Position numbers and translations under genes: made by a program. A stretch of 64,000 nt of DNA from Rhodovulum adriaticum (GTDB lineage Bacteria > Pseudomonadota > Alphaproteobacteria > Rhodobacterales > Rhodobacteraceae): the NCBI RefSeq assembly GCF_004345735.1, contig NZ_SLXL01000013.1, forward strand, positions 17,747 through 81,746, read 5' to 3'. How positions within the stretch are numbered: position 1 is the stretch's first letter; each line of letters opens with the position of its first letter. Shown in pieces: positions 44,541-60,843 of this stretch. The notes under the pieces were generated by a model, which did no database searches, was not told the DNA's origin, and saw only the letters and a list, made by a program, of their open reading frames with translations.

Positions 44541-44930
44541 TTGTTGGGGTGGCTTAATTTGCCTAACGAAACGGATAAAGTGAAGGGTCGAGTTGAAGAC
44601 CTTGTGAGGTCTCGCGGTTACTCCGAGGCAGAATTCTCTGAATTGACTAACTCAAAAATTCTAATTGGCTGCTCTAGAGCAACGGAGTATCTCTCTGCGG
44701 CGAAGACAGCAAAAAAACACGGTATTGGCGCCAAGAAGCGGCATAGAATTGCGCGAGGTTCCAAAACTGTAAGGGACCAGGCGGAGAAGAGGGCTGAATA
44801 CGGATTAAGGAAGGGATACTTTCGGAATATAGGTGATTTGCGAGTTTATCTGGAAGGTTATGTGCGGGAAAAGTGCTTGAAGGTTCTGGCCGATCCAATC
44901 GAGCGAGATGCTAAGGAAAGAACTAAATGA
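44541..44930 (+). CDS. Hypothetical basic soluble protein in AT-rich island
   Basis: Not recognised. Up to 129 codons starting with TTG at 44541, 44544 or 44559; there is no in-frame ATG. Composition is basic and helical (KVKGRVEDLVRSRGYSEAEF, KTAKKHGIGAKKRHRIARGS, RDQAEKRAEYGLRKGYFRNI), suggesting nucleic-acid binding, but no motif supports it. Its stop overlaps the ATG of the next gene by four bases, a good sign that both are real and co-translated. The codon use (ATT, AAA, TTG, AGA) is unlike the rest of the window and suggests recent transfer. Function unknown. Confidence 0.55.
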   Translation: MLGWLNLPNETDKVKGRVEDLVRSRGYSEAEFSELTNSKILIGCSRATEYLSAAKTAKKHGIGAKKRHRIARGSKTVRDQAEKRAEYGLRKGYFRNIGDLRVYLEGYVREKCLKVLADPIERDAKERTK

Positions 44931-45334
44931 CACAAGTTCCGGTAACGCCAAATAAAAGGCGCGCAAATAAGGATGAATCTGAGCGTCACAAGCTCTTGGT
45001 TGAGTTGCCAAAGGTCGGGATTACGGTTGTCGCATTTTTCGCGACTACTAGCGCCTTGATTCTTCGTTTATCTCCTGATTCTGGAATAGTGCCTCAGTTT
45101 TATCTTAGGGCGATCTTTTTCCTGGGAATTTTTTTGACCCTTTGGATGTTTATTCGAGCTTATGGGTATATAGCGGAGGTCACGCAAAATGTCGGAAAAA
45201 GCTGTAGCGATAAGGAGCGTGAAGACAAATTTGATCATCTGATGGCAGAAGACTATCTTAAGTTTAAAAGGGCATTGGAGGCCTGTGTGCTATCGTGGAT
45301 TATTATATTGCTCATATTCGTTCTATTCGCTTAG
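44927..45334 (+). CDS. Hypothetical three-span membrane protein in AT-rich island
   Basis: Not recognised. 135 residues: a hydrophilic basic N-terminus (PNKRRANKDESERHKLLVEL), spans at about 31-50 (VGITVVAFFATTSALILRLS) and 60-82 (LRAIFFLGIFLTLWMFIRAY), a charged loop (KSCSDKEREDKFDHLMAEDY) and a third span at the C-terminus (LSWIIILLIFVLFA). It follows the basic protein with a 4-base ATGA overlap. Small multi-span proteins encoded with a soluble partner in a low-GC island often act as effector modules (phage defence, toxin), but nothing here proves it. Confidence 0.6.
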   Translation: MTQVPVTPNKRRANKDESERHKLLVELPKVGITVVAFFATTSALILRLSPDSGIVPQFYLRAIFFLGIFLTLWMFIRAYGYIAEVTQNVGKSCSDKEREDKFDHLMAEDYLKFKRALEACVLSWIIILLIFVLFA

Positions 45335-45428
45335 GGATTTAATTGCTTAAGAAAATTATATTTCTGTATTCTTATGTAATGCTCGGTGTTTCTGCGGGCC
45401 ATAAGTGTGCGCCCTCTAACTCCCCCCC

Positions 45429-46277
45429 TCACGGCCTTTCGAACCGCCACGCGATGCGCTGTCCCGGGTTGGCGCGGATCGCCGCGATCATGTGGTCGAA
45501 GCGGTCCGTCATCCCGAAACCCGCCAGCCGGGCGCGGGCGGACTGCACCCCGGCGATAAGATCCTTGTCGCGCATCCGGGTGCAGGCGGCGCGGACCAGG
45601 GCGGCGGCGTCGGGGGGCTTGCGGCAGAAAAAGATCATCGTGCTGTCGGGGCAGGGGGCCAGGGGCACGAAATGATCGGCCAGCCGTTCCATCTGCGCGG
45701 CGATCCAGGGTTGGCGCCAGTGGAAATAGTCCTGCTGAATCACCAGCGCCCCCCCGGCGATCAGCGCCGGGTAGAAGGTTTGCGACATCCGGTCGATGGC
45801 CTCGGTCGATTTGCAGGCGTCCAGCACCAGAATCTCGATCGGGCCGCCATGCCAGCCGTTTTCCTCGATCTCGCCGGGGTGCAGGGTGACCCGGTCCGAC
45901 CAGGGCGACAGTAGGGCCTGCGCCACGGGCAGGATGTCGCGGCCGCGGAACGGCGGGATGCCGGCCGGTTGCAGCACTCGCTTTTTCACGCCGCTGGTGG
46001 CGGTAAAGCGGTCGTAGCCATGGATCGGCGCGCCATGCCCGGCCTGGCGCTGCCCCTCGGCCAGGCAGGCGGTGGACCCGCCCGCGAAACACCCCAGATC
46101 CACGATCGCGCCGCGCCCCTGCGCCCAGTCCCGCGCGGCCCAGAAATACAGCTTGCGCTCTGTCTCGCTCAGCATGCTGGGCACCTTGCGCGCCACACCC
46201 AGTGAGGTGGGGGCGATGGCCTCCCACGGGGCGGCGGCAAAACGCGCGCGGATATCGTCCAGGGGGGGCTGCTGCAT
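45429..46277 (-). CDS. Class I SAM-dependent methyltransferase-like protein
   Basis: 282 residues. The glycine-rich AdoMet-binding motif I is IVDLGCFAGGSTACLAEG, followed by an acidic residue context (APIHGYDRF) and IEILVLDACKSTEAIDRMS, IAGGALVIQQDYFHW. The layout resembles the macrocin-O-methyltransferase/TylF-type group and similar sugar- or surface-modifying methyltransferases. Substrate unknown. It is read leftward and borders the AT-rich island, whose last gene it faces. GC content returns to the window's normal level within it. Confidence 0.7.
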   Translation of the reverse strand: MQQPPLDDIRARFAAAPWEAIAPTSLGVARKVPSMLSETERKLYFWAARDWAQGRGAIVDLGCFAGGSTACLAEGQRQAGHGAPIHGYDRFTATSGVKKRVLQPAGIPPFRGRDILPVAQALLSPWSDRVTLHPGEIEENGWHGGPIEILVLDACKSTEAIDRMSQTFYPALIAGGALVIQQDYFHWRQPWIAAQMERLADHFVPLAPCPDSTMIFFCRKPPDAAALVRAACTRMRDKDLIAGVQSARARLAGFGMTDRFDHMIAAIRANPGQRIAWRFERP

Positions 46278-46335
46278 GCGGCATTGCTTAGCACCGGGGC
46301 GGGGGCAAAACCAGCGGCCGCGGTCGAAAAGCGGC

Positions 46336-46364
46336 TTGAATCTCTGGGACGGGTGGCGTAATCG
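46336..46364 (+). promoter_or_regulatory. Candidate promoter of tRNA-Trp / secE
   Basis: TTGAAT at 46336-46341, 17-base spacer, TAATCG at 46359-46364, 15 bases before the tRNA. Only a moderate match to the sigma-70 consensus. Confidence 0.35.
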
Positions 46365-46378
46365 GTCCCCCGGACCTT

Positions 46379-46454
46379 AGGGGTGTAGCTCAGTTGGTAG
46401 AGCATCGGTCTCCAAAACCGAGGGTCGGGGGTTCGAGCCCCTCCGCCCCTGCCA
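46379..46454 (+). tRNA. trnW: tRNA-Trp (anticodon CCA)
   Basis: Acceptor AGGGGTG pairs with CGCCCCT; D-arm GCTCAGTTGGTAGAGC; anticodon loop CTCCAAA with CCA at 46412-46414; T-arm with GTTCGAGCC; encoded 3' GCCA. Placed 112 bases before secE, the usual alphaproteobacterial order. Confidence 0.97.
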
Positions 46455-46566
46455 GGTCCACAGCCAGAACATCGTCGGGGTGACGGGCCGGGTCGGCCCT
46501 TGCAAAGCGCGGCAGCACAGCGTATCCCGGCGCCGTTGCAAGATACGGATCGGAACCTTCACCGCC

Positions 46567-46758
46567 ATGGCAAATCCTCTTCAGTTCATTCAGCAGACAC
46601 GCGCGGAAATCTCCAAAGTGGTCTGGCCGACGCGGCGCGAGGTGGTGCTGACGACGATCATGGTCCTGATCATGGCGACGCTGACGGCGATCTTCTTCTT
46701 CTTCGTGGACTGGTTGATCCGCAGCGGGCTGCAACTGATCCTGGGCTTTTTCGGCTAG
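46567..46758 (+). CDS. secE: Preprotein translocase subunit SecE
   Basis: 63-residue single-span stabiliser of the SecYEG channel. The short form, beginning MANPLQFIQQTRAEISKVVW, is typical of alphaproteobacteria: amphipathic helix with the conserved KVVWPTRREV and one span VVLTTIMVLIMATLTAIFFF. The ATG at 46567 is chosen against a longer frame upstream (46480) because the conserved N-terminus starts here. Followed by nusG after 177 bases. Confidence 0.95.
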   Translation: MANPLQFIQQTRAEISKVVWPTRREVVLTTIMVLIMATLTAIFFFFVDWLIRSGLQLILGFFG

Positions 46759-46935
46759 GGTCGGGGTTTCCGGCAAGCGGGGCCTTGAAACGGCGTGCAC
46801 GCGGCGGTAAGCGGTGCGCTACTCTTGGCTCCGGCGTGCATCGATTCGGGGATGCGCGCTGTTTTGTATTCTGCCAGAGACGCAAGTGACGAAATGAACC
46901 GGCTACGAGCCGGCGGATGCGAGGTGACGGTCGAC

Positions 46936-47469
46936 ATGGCGAAGCGGTGGTATTCGGTGAGCGTGCTCTCGAATTTCGAGAAAAAGATCGCCGAGCAGAT
47001 CAGGCATGCCGTCGCCGAGGCCGGTCTGGAAGACGAGATCGAAGAGGTGCTGGTGCCCACCGAAGAGGTGATCGAGGTGCGGCGCGGCAAGAAGGTGACG
47101 GCAGAGCGGCGCTTTATGCCCGGCTATGTGCTGGTCCGCATGGAGATGACGGATCGCGGCTATCACCTGATCACGTCGATCAACCGTGTCACGGGGTTCC
47201 TGGGCCCGCAGGGCAAACCGATGCCGATGCGCGACGAAGAGGTGAACCACATCCTCCACCGCGCTGAAGAGGGCGAGGCGCAGCCGCGTTCGCTGATCAG
47301 CTTCGAGGTGGGCGAGAACGTGAACGTGACCGACGGGCCGTTCGAGGGCTTTGCCGGCATGGTCGAGGAAGTGGATGACGACAACCAGCGCCTGAAGGTG
47401 ACGGTGTCGATCTTTGGCCGGGCGACCCCGGTCGAACTGGAATTCGCGCAGGTCGCCAAGCAGGCCTGA
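46936..47469 (+). CDS. nusG: Transcription termination/antitermination protein NusG
   Basis: 177-residue RNA-polymerase-binding factor that links transcription and ribosomes. N-terminal NGN domain from MAKRWYSVSVLSNFEKKIAE to RFMPGYVLVRMEMTDRGYHL; C-terminal KOW domain FEVGENVNVTDGPFEGFAGM and ending ATPVELEFAQVAKQA. The ATG at 46936 has GAGG upstream; the frame is open further upstream but the additional 47 residues match nothing. Upstream gap to secE is 177 bases, longer than in most genomes, so a separate promoter is possible. Confidence 0.96.
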   Translation: MAKRWYSVSVLSNFEKKIAEQIRHAVAEAGLEDEIEEVLVPTEEVIEVRRGKKVTAERRFMPGYVLVRMEMTDRGYHLITSINRVTGFLGPQGKPMPMRDEEVNHILHRAEEGEAQPRSLISFEVGENVNVTDGPFEGFAGMVEEVDDDNQRLKVTVSIFGRATPVELEFAQVAKQA

Positions 47470-47574
47470 CGCGAGAGCCGTGGGAGGTTCGCGGGCGCGC
47501 CCGTGGGACCGGACCACTAAACCGATGCGCCGCCCTCGCGTGGGTTGGCGCGGTGACAAAGAGGAGACGGCCAG

Positions 47575-48003
47575 ATGGCCAAGAAGCTCGCAGGCACGAT
47601 GAAACTGCAAGTGCCCGCCGGTCAGGCGAACCCCAGCCCGCCCGTGGGCCCCGCGCTGGGTCAGCGCGGCATCAACATCATGGAATTCTGCAAGGCGTTC
47701 AACGCCAAGACGCAGGAGATGGAGCCGGGCGCGCCGTGCCCGACCATCATCACCTACTATCAGGACAAGTCCTTCACGATGGACATCAAGACGCCGCCGG
47801 CGTCCTATTTCCTGAAGAAGGCCGCCAAGCTGAAATCCGGGGCCAACAACCCGGGGCGTGAAACCGCCGGCAGCGTGACCGTTGCCCAGGTTCGGGAGAT
47901 CGCCGAGGCGAAGATGAAGGATCTGAACGCCAACGATGTCGAGGCGGCGATGAAGATCATCCTGGGGTCGGCCCGCTCGATGGGCATCGAGGTGAAGGGG
48001 TAA
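47575..48003 (+). CDS. rplK: 50S ribosomal protein L11 (uL11)
   Basis: 142-residue protein of the GTPase-associated centre. [20 protein letters not shown] with the conserved proline-rich [20 protein letters not shown] and C-terminal RNA-binding [27 protein letters not shown] before the ATG. Five bases separate it from rplA, so they are co-transcribed. Confidence 0.97.
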   Translation: MAKKLAGTMKLQVPAGQANPSPPVGPALGQRGINIMEFCKAFNAKTQEMEPGAPCPTIITYYQDKSFTMDIKTPPASYFLKKAAKLKSGANNPGRETAGSVTVAQVREIAEAKMKDLNANDVEAAMKIILGSARSMGIEVKG

Positions 48004-48008
48004 GCGAC

Positions 48009-48707
48009 ATGGCGAAACTTGGGAAACGTACCCGCGCCGCGCGCGAGGCCTTTGCCGGCAAGGAAGACGTGACTGTCGAAGAGGCGGTCGCGCTGGTGAA
48101 ATCCAACGCCAACGCGAAATTCGACGAAACCGTCGAGATCGCGATGTGCCTAGGCGTCGATCCGCGCCACGCCGACCAGATGGTCCGCGGTGTGGTCACT
48201 CTGCCCAACGGCACCGGCAAGACGGTGCGCGTGGCGGTCTTTGCCCGCGGCCCCAAGGCCGAAGAGGCGAAAGAGGCGGGCGCCGATATCGTGGGCGCCG
48301 AAGACCTGATGGAAACCATCCAGGGTGGCACGATCGAGTTCGACCGCTGCATCGCGACCCCGGACATGATGCCGATCGTCGGCCGCCTAGGTAAAATCCT
48401 GGGCCCGCGTAACCTGATGCCGAACCCCAAGGTCGGCACGGTGACTATGGACGTAAAGGCCGCCGTCGAGGCCGCCAAGGGCGGCGAGGTTCAGTTCAAG
48501 GCCGAGAAAGCCGGCGTCGTGCATGCCGGTGTCGGCAAGGTCTCGTTCGACGAGGGCAAGCTGGTCGAGAACGTGCGCGCCTTCGTGGATGCGGTGAACC
48601 GGGCCAAGCCCTCGGGCGCCAAGGGCACCTACATGAAGAAGGTCAGCCTCAGCTCCACCATGGGGCCGGGCGTGTCAGTCGATGTGACTTCGGCCACCGG
48701 CAACTGA
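48009..48707 (+). CDS. rplA: 50S ribosomal protein L1 (uL1)
   Basis: 232-residue protein of the L1 stalk. [20 protein letters not shown] and the rRNA-binding block [20 protein letters not shown] are diagnostic. Often an autorepressor acting on the rplK leader; no target structure is evident here. It ends the rplKA unit: a strong terminator follows after 21 bases and an unrelated gene is inserted before rplJ. Confidence 0.97.
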   Translation: MAKLGKRTRAAREAFAGKEDVTVEEAVALVKSNANAKFDETVEIAMCLGVDPRHADQMVRGVVTLPNGTGKTVRVAVFARGPKAEEAKEAGADIVGAEDLMETIQGGTIEFDRCIATPDMMPIVGRLGKILGPRNLMPNPKVGTVTMDVKAAVEAAKGGEVQFKAEKAGVVHAGVGKVSFDEGKLVENVRAFVDAVNRAKPSGAKGTYMKKVSLSSTMGPGVSVDVTSATGN

Positions 48708-48728
48708 GCCAGGCAATACCGATCAGGG

Positions 48729-48758
48729 AAAGGGCGTCGCGGTCGCGGCGCCCTTTTT
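48729..48758 (+). terminator. Rho-independent terminator after rplA
   Basis: AAAGGGCG (48729-48736) pairs with CGCCCTTT (48749-48756); an inner CGCG/CGCG stem lengthens it, and it runs into TTTTT. This ends the rplKA mRNA, so rplJL-rpoBC needs a separate promoter. Confidence 0.85.
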
Positions 48759-48773
48759 CCGTTTCGGCGGGTG

Positions 48774-50276
48774 TCAGGTAAGGCCCCACAGGTCGGCGGT
48801 GTCGAACTGTGTCCAGCCGACAAGATCCGACAGGCCGTCGCGCCCCTCGATCAGGACGATGTTTTCGACGTTGCGGACCTCCAGCCCCAGCCCGGCCAGG
48901 GCGGCATCCGGGTCTGCCCCGGTCAGGGCCTCGCCCTGGGCGGCCAGGGTTTCGGCGGACAGCACCAGGTAAAGCGTGTCCTCGCCATAGCCGCCATCGA
49001 TCAGGTCGGTTGCGATCTCGCCGCCGATCAGGTTCGGTTCGGTGAACAGGAAGTTGTCCGCGCCGAACCCGCCCAAGGCCGTATCCGACCCGGTGCCGCC
49101 GATCAGCAGATCGTTGCCGAATCCGCCGCGCAGCGTATCGTCGCCGGGGCCGCCGCCCAGGATGTCATTGCCGCCTGCGCCGGTCAGCTGGTCGTTGCCC
49201 GACCCGCCGGACAGCAGATCGTCATCGCGCCCGCCGTTCAGCCAGTCGTTGCCACTGCCGCCCAGGATCAGGTCGTTGCCCGCGCCGGTCGCCACCAGAT
49301 CGTTTCCGCCATAGGCCAGGACCAGATCATCCCCCTGATCCTGAAAGGCCCAGTTGGAATAGTCCGTCAGGGCGGAAACCGGGTCGGTCAGTGCGTGGGC
49401 AACGTATCCGCCGATGATCCCGTGCGTCGCGGTCGTGGGGTGCAGGCTGTCCCAGAACGCGACCTGATCGGCATCGTAGGCGTCCAGGTCTTCGGGTGCG
49501 CCCTCTTGCAGGGTCAGGTCCAGCGGGGCCAGCAGGCCGAAACCGGCGGGATCCTCGGTGATTGCGGTCGTGACCGCCTCAAGGTTCAGCATCCTGACCG
49601 GCACCCCCTCATCGGCCAGCCCGGCGACCGTGGCCTCTAGAATGCCGTTGCTGATTTGCAAGAACAGGTCGGCCTGCGCTTTCTGGTCCGGGGTGGCATC
49701 GGCCAGCGACGGGAAGAAGGTCGCCATGGGCAGGTTGGATACGACGACCTCGCCCAGGCCGTAGTCCACGATATCGCGAACCGCCTGCGCCGTCGCGCCC
49801 GCGACCTGATACAGCGTGGTGATCGCCGTGCTCCACAGGTTTTCCTGGTCGGACAGGTCGATGGCGCCATAATCGTTGGCGCCGATCAGGAAGAAGGCCG
49901 TTGTGTCTGTCAGGTCGGTGCCCTGGTAATCGCCGTAGAAGCGTGAAAGCTGCCCGGCGAGGTTGATGTCCTGGGCAAGGCGCGGGTCGTCGGGGGGAAC
50001 CAGCAGGGCCTCTTCGTAGCCGGATTTGATGATCCGCTCGCCCAGTTCGGCCACGCCCAGGGCCTTGGCGGCGGCAACGGCGTAGTTGTCGGACACCGTC
50101 AGGCCCAGCAGGTCGGCGACATATTCCGAATAGACGGCCCCGTTGCTGATCCGTCCGTCCGTTCCGATTTCGGCGCGGTAGCTTTCGTCGACCAGCCCCT
50201 CTGTCAGGGCCAGCAGGTTGCCGTCGTCCGTCAGGCTGTCGCCGAAAAAGACAAGTTGCGGGGAAGGGAGCGTCAT
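48774..50276 (-). CDS. Secreted SGNH/GDSL hydrolase with RTX calcium-binding repeats
   Basis: 500 residues. N-terminal GDSL esterase domain: [11 protein letters not shown] with the nucleophile S14, [10 protein letters not shown] (block III), and [10 protein letters not shown] (D-x-x-H). From about residue 340 there are RTX nonapeptides: [65 protein letters not shown], ending in a hydrophobic tail ([16 protein letters not shown]). RTX proteins fold with calcium outside the cell and use type I secretion; no signal peptide is present, as expected. The ATG at 50276 is supported by GAGG. Lipase/esterase activity is likely. Inserted between rplA and rplJ, antisense to both. Confidence 0.85.
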   Translation of the reverse strand: MTLPSPQLVFFGDSLTDDGNLLALTEGLVDESYRAEIGTDGRISNGAVYSEYVADLLGLTVSDNYAVAAAKALGVAELGERIIKSGYEEALLVPPDDPRLAQDINLAGQLSRFYGDYQGTDLTDTTAFFLIGANDYGAIDLSDQENLWSTAITTLYQVAGATAQAVRDIVDYGLGEVVVSNLPMATFFPSLADATPDQKAQADLFLQISNGILEATVAGLADEGVPVRMLNLEAVTTAITEDPAGFGLLAPLDLTLQEGAPEDLDAYDADQVAFWDSLHPTTATHGIIGGYVAHALTDPVSALTDYSNWAFQDQGDDLVLAYGGNDLVATGAGNDLILGGSGNDWLNGGRDDDLLSGGSGNDQLTGAGGNDILGGGPGDDTLRGGFGNDLLIGGTGSDTALGGFGADNFLFTEPNLIGGEIATDLIDGGYGEDTLYLVLSAETLAAQGEALTGADPDAALAGLGLEVRNVENIVLIEGRDGLSDLVGWTQFDTADLWGLT

Positions 50277-50387
50277 ATGCTGGACCTCGCGCGGAAGGGA
50301 CCGTATACCCGACGCAGGATGGGTCCGGGGCGCCGCCCGGTCAAGCCGGGATACCCGTAGAACGGGCATGAAAATGACACTCGGGGC

Positions 50388-50416
50388 TTGGCATCCGGCG
50401 CGATTAGTCCTAACAA
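50388..50416 (+). promoter_or_regulatory. Candidate promoter of rplJL-rpoBC
   Basis: TTGGCA at 50388-50393, 17-base spacer and TAACAA at 50411-50416, giving a leader of about 220 bases before rplJ. It is placed right after the GDSL gene's start, as needed after the rplA terminator. Confidence 0.4.
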
Positions 50417-50640
50417 GCCCTACGGCTCTGGAGCGCGCGATTCGTCCCGCGCTCCTTTGCTTTTCGTCAAAGACGGTGGGTGGGGCAACAGCCCCTTAAT
50501 TCCCTGCCTGAGACGGGACACGACCAGAATGACCGGGGATAGACCTCGGGCGGTTTTGGCTCAGCCCCGTTTGACGGATCTGAACGCCGGTTCGCCGGCA
50601 AGGAAGAGCCGGGGGGCAACCCCCTAATTGGAGTGAAACT
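50417..50640 (+). promoter_or_regulatory. Leader of the rplJ operon (L10 leader-like)
   Basis: 224 untranslated bases before rplJ. It begins with a GC stem that could stop transcription, continues with AGACGGTGGGTGGGGC and ends in paired purine-rich segments near GGATAGACCTCGGGCGG. In many bacteria an mRNA structure here binds L10-L12 and controls rplJL translation. The structure is inferred from position and general sequence, not matched to a model. Confidence 0.5.
50430..50464 (+). terminator. Attenuator-like hairpin in the rplJ leader
   Basis: GGAGCGCG (50430-50437), 10-base loop, CGCGCTCC (50448-50455), then TTTGCTTTT. A perfect 8-bp GC stem followed by a U-rich tract, in front of rplJ. 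It is either a premature terminator or part of the L10-binding fold. Confidence 0.55.
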
Positions 50641-51159
50641 GTGGATAGAGCCCAGAAAGAGAAAGTGGTCGAGGAACTCGGCCAGATCTTCGAAAGCTCT
50701 GGCGTCGTGGTGGTTGCGCACTACGCGGGTCTCACGGTTGCCGAGATGCAGGACCTGCGCGCGCGTATGCGTGAAGCGGGCGGGTCCGTTCGCGTCGCCA
50801 AGAACAGGCTCGCCAAGATCGCCCTCGATGGAAAGCCCTGCGCCAGCATCGCCGACCTTCTGACGGGCATGACCGTGCTCACCTACTCCGAAGACCCCGT
50901 GGCAGCAGCCAAGGTCGCGGAGGGTTTCGCCAAGGATAACGACAAGTTCGAGATCCTGGGCGGCGCCATGGGAGAGACGGCCCTGGACCGGGCCGGTGTC
51001 AAGGCAGTGTCCGACATGCCGTCGCGCGAGGAGCTTATCGCCTCCATCGTCGGTTGTATCGGCGCACCTGCCAGCAACATCGCCGGTGCCATTGGCGCGC
51101 CCGCTTCCAACATCGCGAGCATCCTCTCGACCATCGAGGAGCGTGCGGAAGCCGCTTGA
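50641..51159 (+). CDS. rplJ: 50S ribosomal protein L10 (uL10)
   Basis: 172-residue base of the L10-L12 stalk. GTG start at 50641 after TTGGAG, giving [20 protein letters not shown], then [20 protein letters not shown] and a C-terminal helix that contains the repeated [19 protein letters not shown] segment on which L12 dimers sit. Translated with rplL 72 bases later. Normal length for alphaproteobacteria. Confidence 0.96.
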   Translation: MDRAQKEKVVEELGQIFESSGVVVVAHYAGLTVAEMQDLRARMREAGGSVRVAKNRLAKIALDGKPCASIADLLTGMTVLTYSEDPVAAAKVAEGFAKDNDKFEILGGAMGETALDRAGVKAVSDMPSREELIASIVGCIGAPASNIAGAIGAPASNIASILSTIEERAEAA

Positions 51160-51231
51160 GCAACATGTGATCCCGCGTGAGGTGCAGATACTTCGCGTTG
51201 GAACAGGAAATGTGAAAGAACGGAACAGAAC

Positions 51232-51612
51232 ATGGCTGATCTGAAGAAACTTGCCGAAGAGATCGTGGGTCTGACCCTGCTCGAGGCGCAGGAACTGAAA
51301 ACCATCCTGAAAGACGAATACGGCATCGAGCCCGCCGCTGGCGGCGCCGTGATGATGGCCGGCCCCGCGGGTGACGCCGGTGGCGACGCTGCCGAAGAGC
51401 AGACCGAATTCGACGTGATCCTGAAAGCCGCTGGCGACAAGAAGATCAACGTCATCAAAGAGGTCCGCGCGATCACCGGCCTGGGCCTGAAAGAGGCCAA
51501 GGAGCTGGTCGAGGCCGGCGGCAAAGCCGTCAAGGAAGGCGTCGACAAGGCCGAAGCCGAAGAGATCAAAGGCAAGCTCGAAGCGGCTGGCGCCGAAGTC
51601 GAGCTCAAGTGA
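51232..51612 (+). CDS. rplL: 50S ribosomal protein L7/L12 (bL12)
   Basis: 126-residue acidic stalk protein that recruits translational GTPases. N-terminal dimer domain [20 protein letters not shown], flexible hinge [20 protein letters not shown] and C-terminal [20 protein letters not shown] with [20 protein letters not shown]. Followed by 247 bases with two hairpins before rpoB. Confidence 0.97.
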   Translation: MADLKKLAEEIVGLTLLEAQELKTILKDEYGIEPAAGGAVMMAGPAGDAGGDAAEEQTEFDVILKAAGDKKINVIKEVRAITGLGLKEAKELVEAGGKAVKEGVDKAEAEEIKGKLEAAGAEVELK

Positions 51613-51650
51613 TCCGGGCGCGGGCGCTGGCCCGCGATCCCATGTGATAT

Positions 51651-51681
51651 GGCTGGGTCCGGGGTTTTCCCGGGCCCAGCC
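51651..51681 (+). promoter_or_regulatory. Strong hairpin between rplL and rpoB
   Basis: GGCTGGGTCCGGG, loop GTTTT, CCCGGGCCCAGCC (near-perfect 13-bp GC stem, one mismatch). No T run follows, so processing by RNase III or mRNA stabilisation rather than termination is likely. Confidence 0.5.
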
Positions 51682-51694
51682 GAACCTGTCTTGG

Positions 51695-51721
51695 AAAGGG
51701 CTTTCGCGAACGAGCCTTTTT
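51695..51721 (+). terminator. Partial terminator (attenuator) between rplL and rpoB
   Basis: AAAGGGCT (51695-51702), ten-base loop, AGCCTTTTT (51713-51721); a 7-bp stem with one bulge running into Ts. Analogous to the attenuator that lowers rpoBC expression relative to rplJL in other bacteria. Confidence 0.55.
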
Positions 51722-51859
51722 CAAGGTGCGGTTCGAGGTTCGGGAGCGGCCGGTGGGACGGCCGCGGGAATGGAACCTGACCCCCTTGTTTCGTGAGCGG
51801 TGCACCGCCGGAGCCCGACGGCAGGTGCGGCCGCGACAGACGAAAGGTGAGACCACGAC

Positions 51860-55996
<4,137 letters not shown>

Positions 55997-56010
55997 GGCG
56001 ACGCCCTAAT

Positions 56011-56062
56011 GGTGGGTTTCATCCATCCTACGCCGGTTTCGTAGGGTGGGTGCCAACCCACC
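56011..56062. repeat. Nested palindromic element between rpoB and rpoC
   Basis: Outer arms GGTGGGTT (56011-56018) and AACCCACC (56055-56062); inner arms CCATCCTACG (56023-56032) and CGTAGGGTGG (56040-56049), one mismatch that becomes G-U in RNA. Just before it, TAGGGCG-A-CGCCCTA (55994-56008) is another perfect palindrome starting at the rpoB stop codon. The core GTAGGGTGGGT...AACCCACC resembles widely dispersed intergenic repeats of proteobacteria (REP/MITE-like). Confidence 0.7.
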
Positions 56063-56101
56063 GCGCCTTCCCCCTTCCGCACCCCATCCAAGGATCGAGA
56101 G

Positions 56102-60346
<4,245 letters not shown>

Positions 60347-60370
60347 GCCGCCCGATCCGCGAAAGATCAG

Positions 60371-60406
60371 ACGCCCCCGCCGGAAACGTCGGGGGCGTTT
60401 CTTTTT
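60371..60406 (+). terminator. Rho-independent terminator after rpoC
   Basis: ACGCCCCCG (60371-60379), loop, CGGGGGCGT (60390-60398), then TTTCTTTTT. Perfect 9-bp stem with a long T tract. Confidence 0.92.
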
Positions 60407-60493
60407 GCCAGCCGCCCGAGGCCGAAGAGAAACACGGTCTTTCCGCGGCGCAAGAAATCGTCGCCAAGATTTTTCCGTTCCCGGGCGAGTGTG

Positions 60494-60522
60494 TTGACGC
60501 TGTAGGGGGTAGGGGCATTATT
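60494..60522 (+). promoter_or_regulatory. Upstream candidate promoter of the str operon
   Basis: TTGACG (60494-60499), 17-base spacer, ATTATT (60517-60522). Part of the 497-base gap between rpoC and rpsL that otherwise holds only the rpoC terminator, a second promoter and a leader. Confidence 0.5.
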
Positions 60523-60613
60523 CCAACCGGGCGATACCTTGCGGCGTGCAGCCCGTTTGGCAGGCGCGCCGGGTTCAGTGCCCTTACCATTCCGCTGATT
60601 GGCCGCAGGAGTG

Positions 60614-60642
60614 TTGACACCCCTTCCGACTCGACCTATAGA
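60614..60642 (+). promoter_or_regulatory. Strong sigma-70 promoter of rpsL-rpsG-fusA-tuf
   Basis: TTGACA (60614-60619), exact 17-base spacer, TATAGA (60637-60642): the consensus -35 and five of six -10 positions. Start expected near 60650, giving a leader of about 195 bases before rpsL. Confidence 0.8.
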
Positions 60643-60843
60643 CGCTTCACTCGGGCCGGCGGCCCTGTCTGCCATGCCTGAAATCAGAACTGATGTGGTC
60701 ACGATCCGGGCCTCGGCCCCGATCCTCTGGAATTCCACCGCGTCGTTCCCGCGATCAGGGAGCGTATGCGGTTTTCGCGTTTCGTGAACGCATGGAACGC
60801 ATGAGAGACGAGAATTGAACGGGTTGCAACACGGGGAACCGGA

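Noticed and set aside
46795..46935. N-terminal extension of nusG
   Set aside because: The frame is open for 47 more codons, but NusG proteins begin at MAKRWY and a ribosome site precedes that ATG.
50999..51160. Internal repeat in rplJ (IGAPASNIA twice) as a recent duplication
   Set aside because: Repeated motifs in the L10 C-terminal helix are normal for alphaproteobacteria and bind successive L12 dimers.
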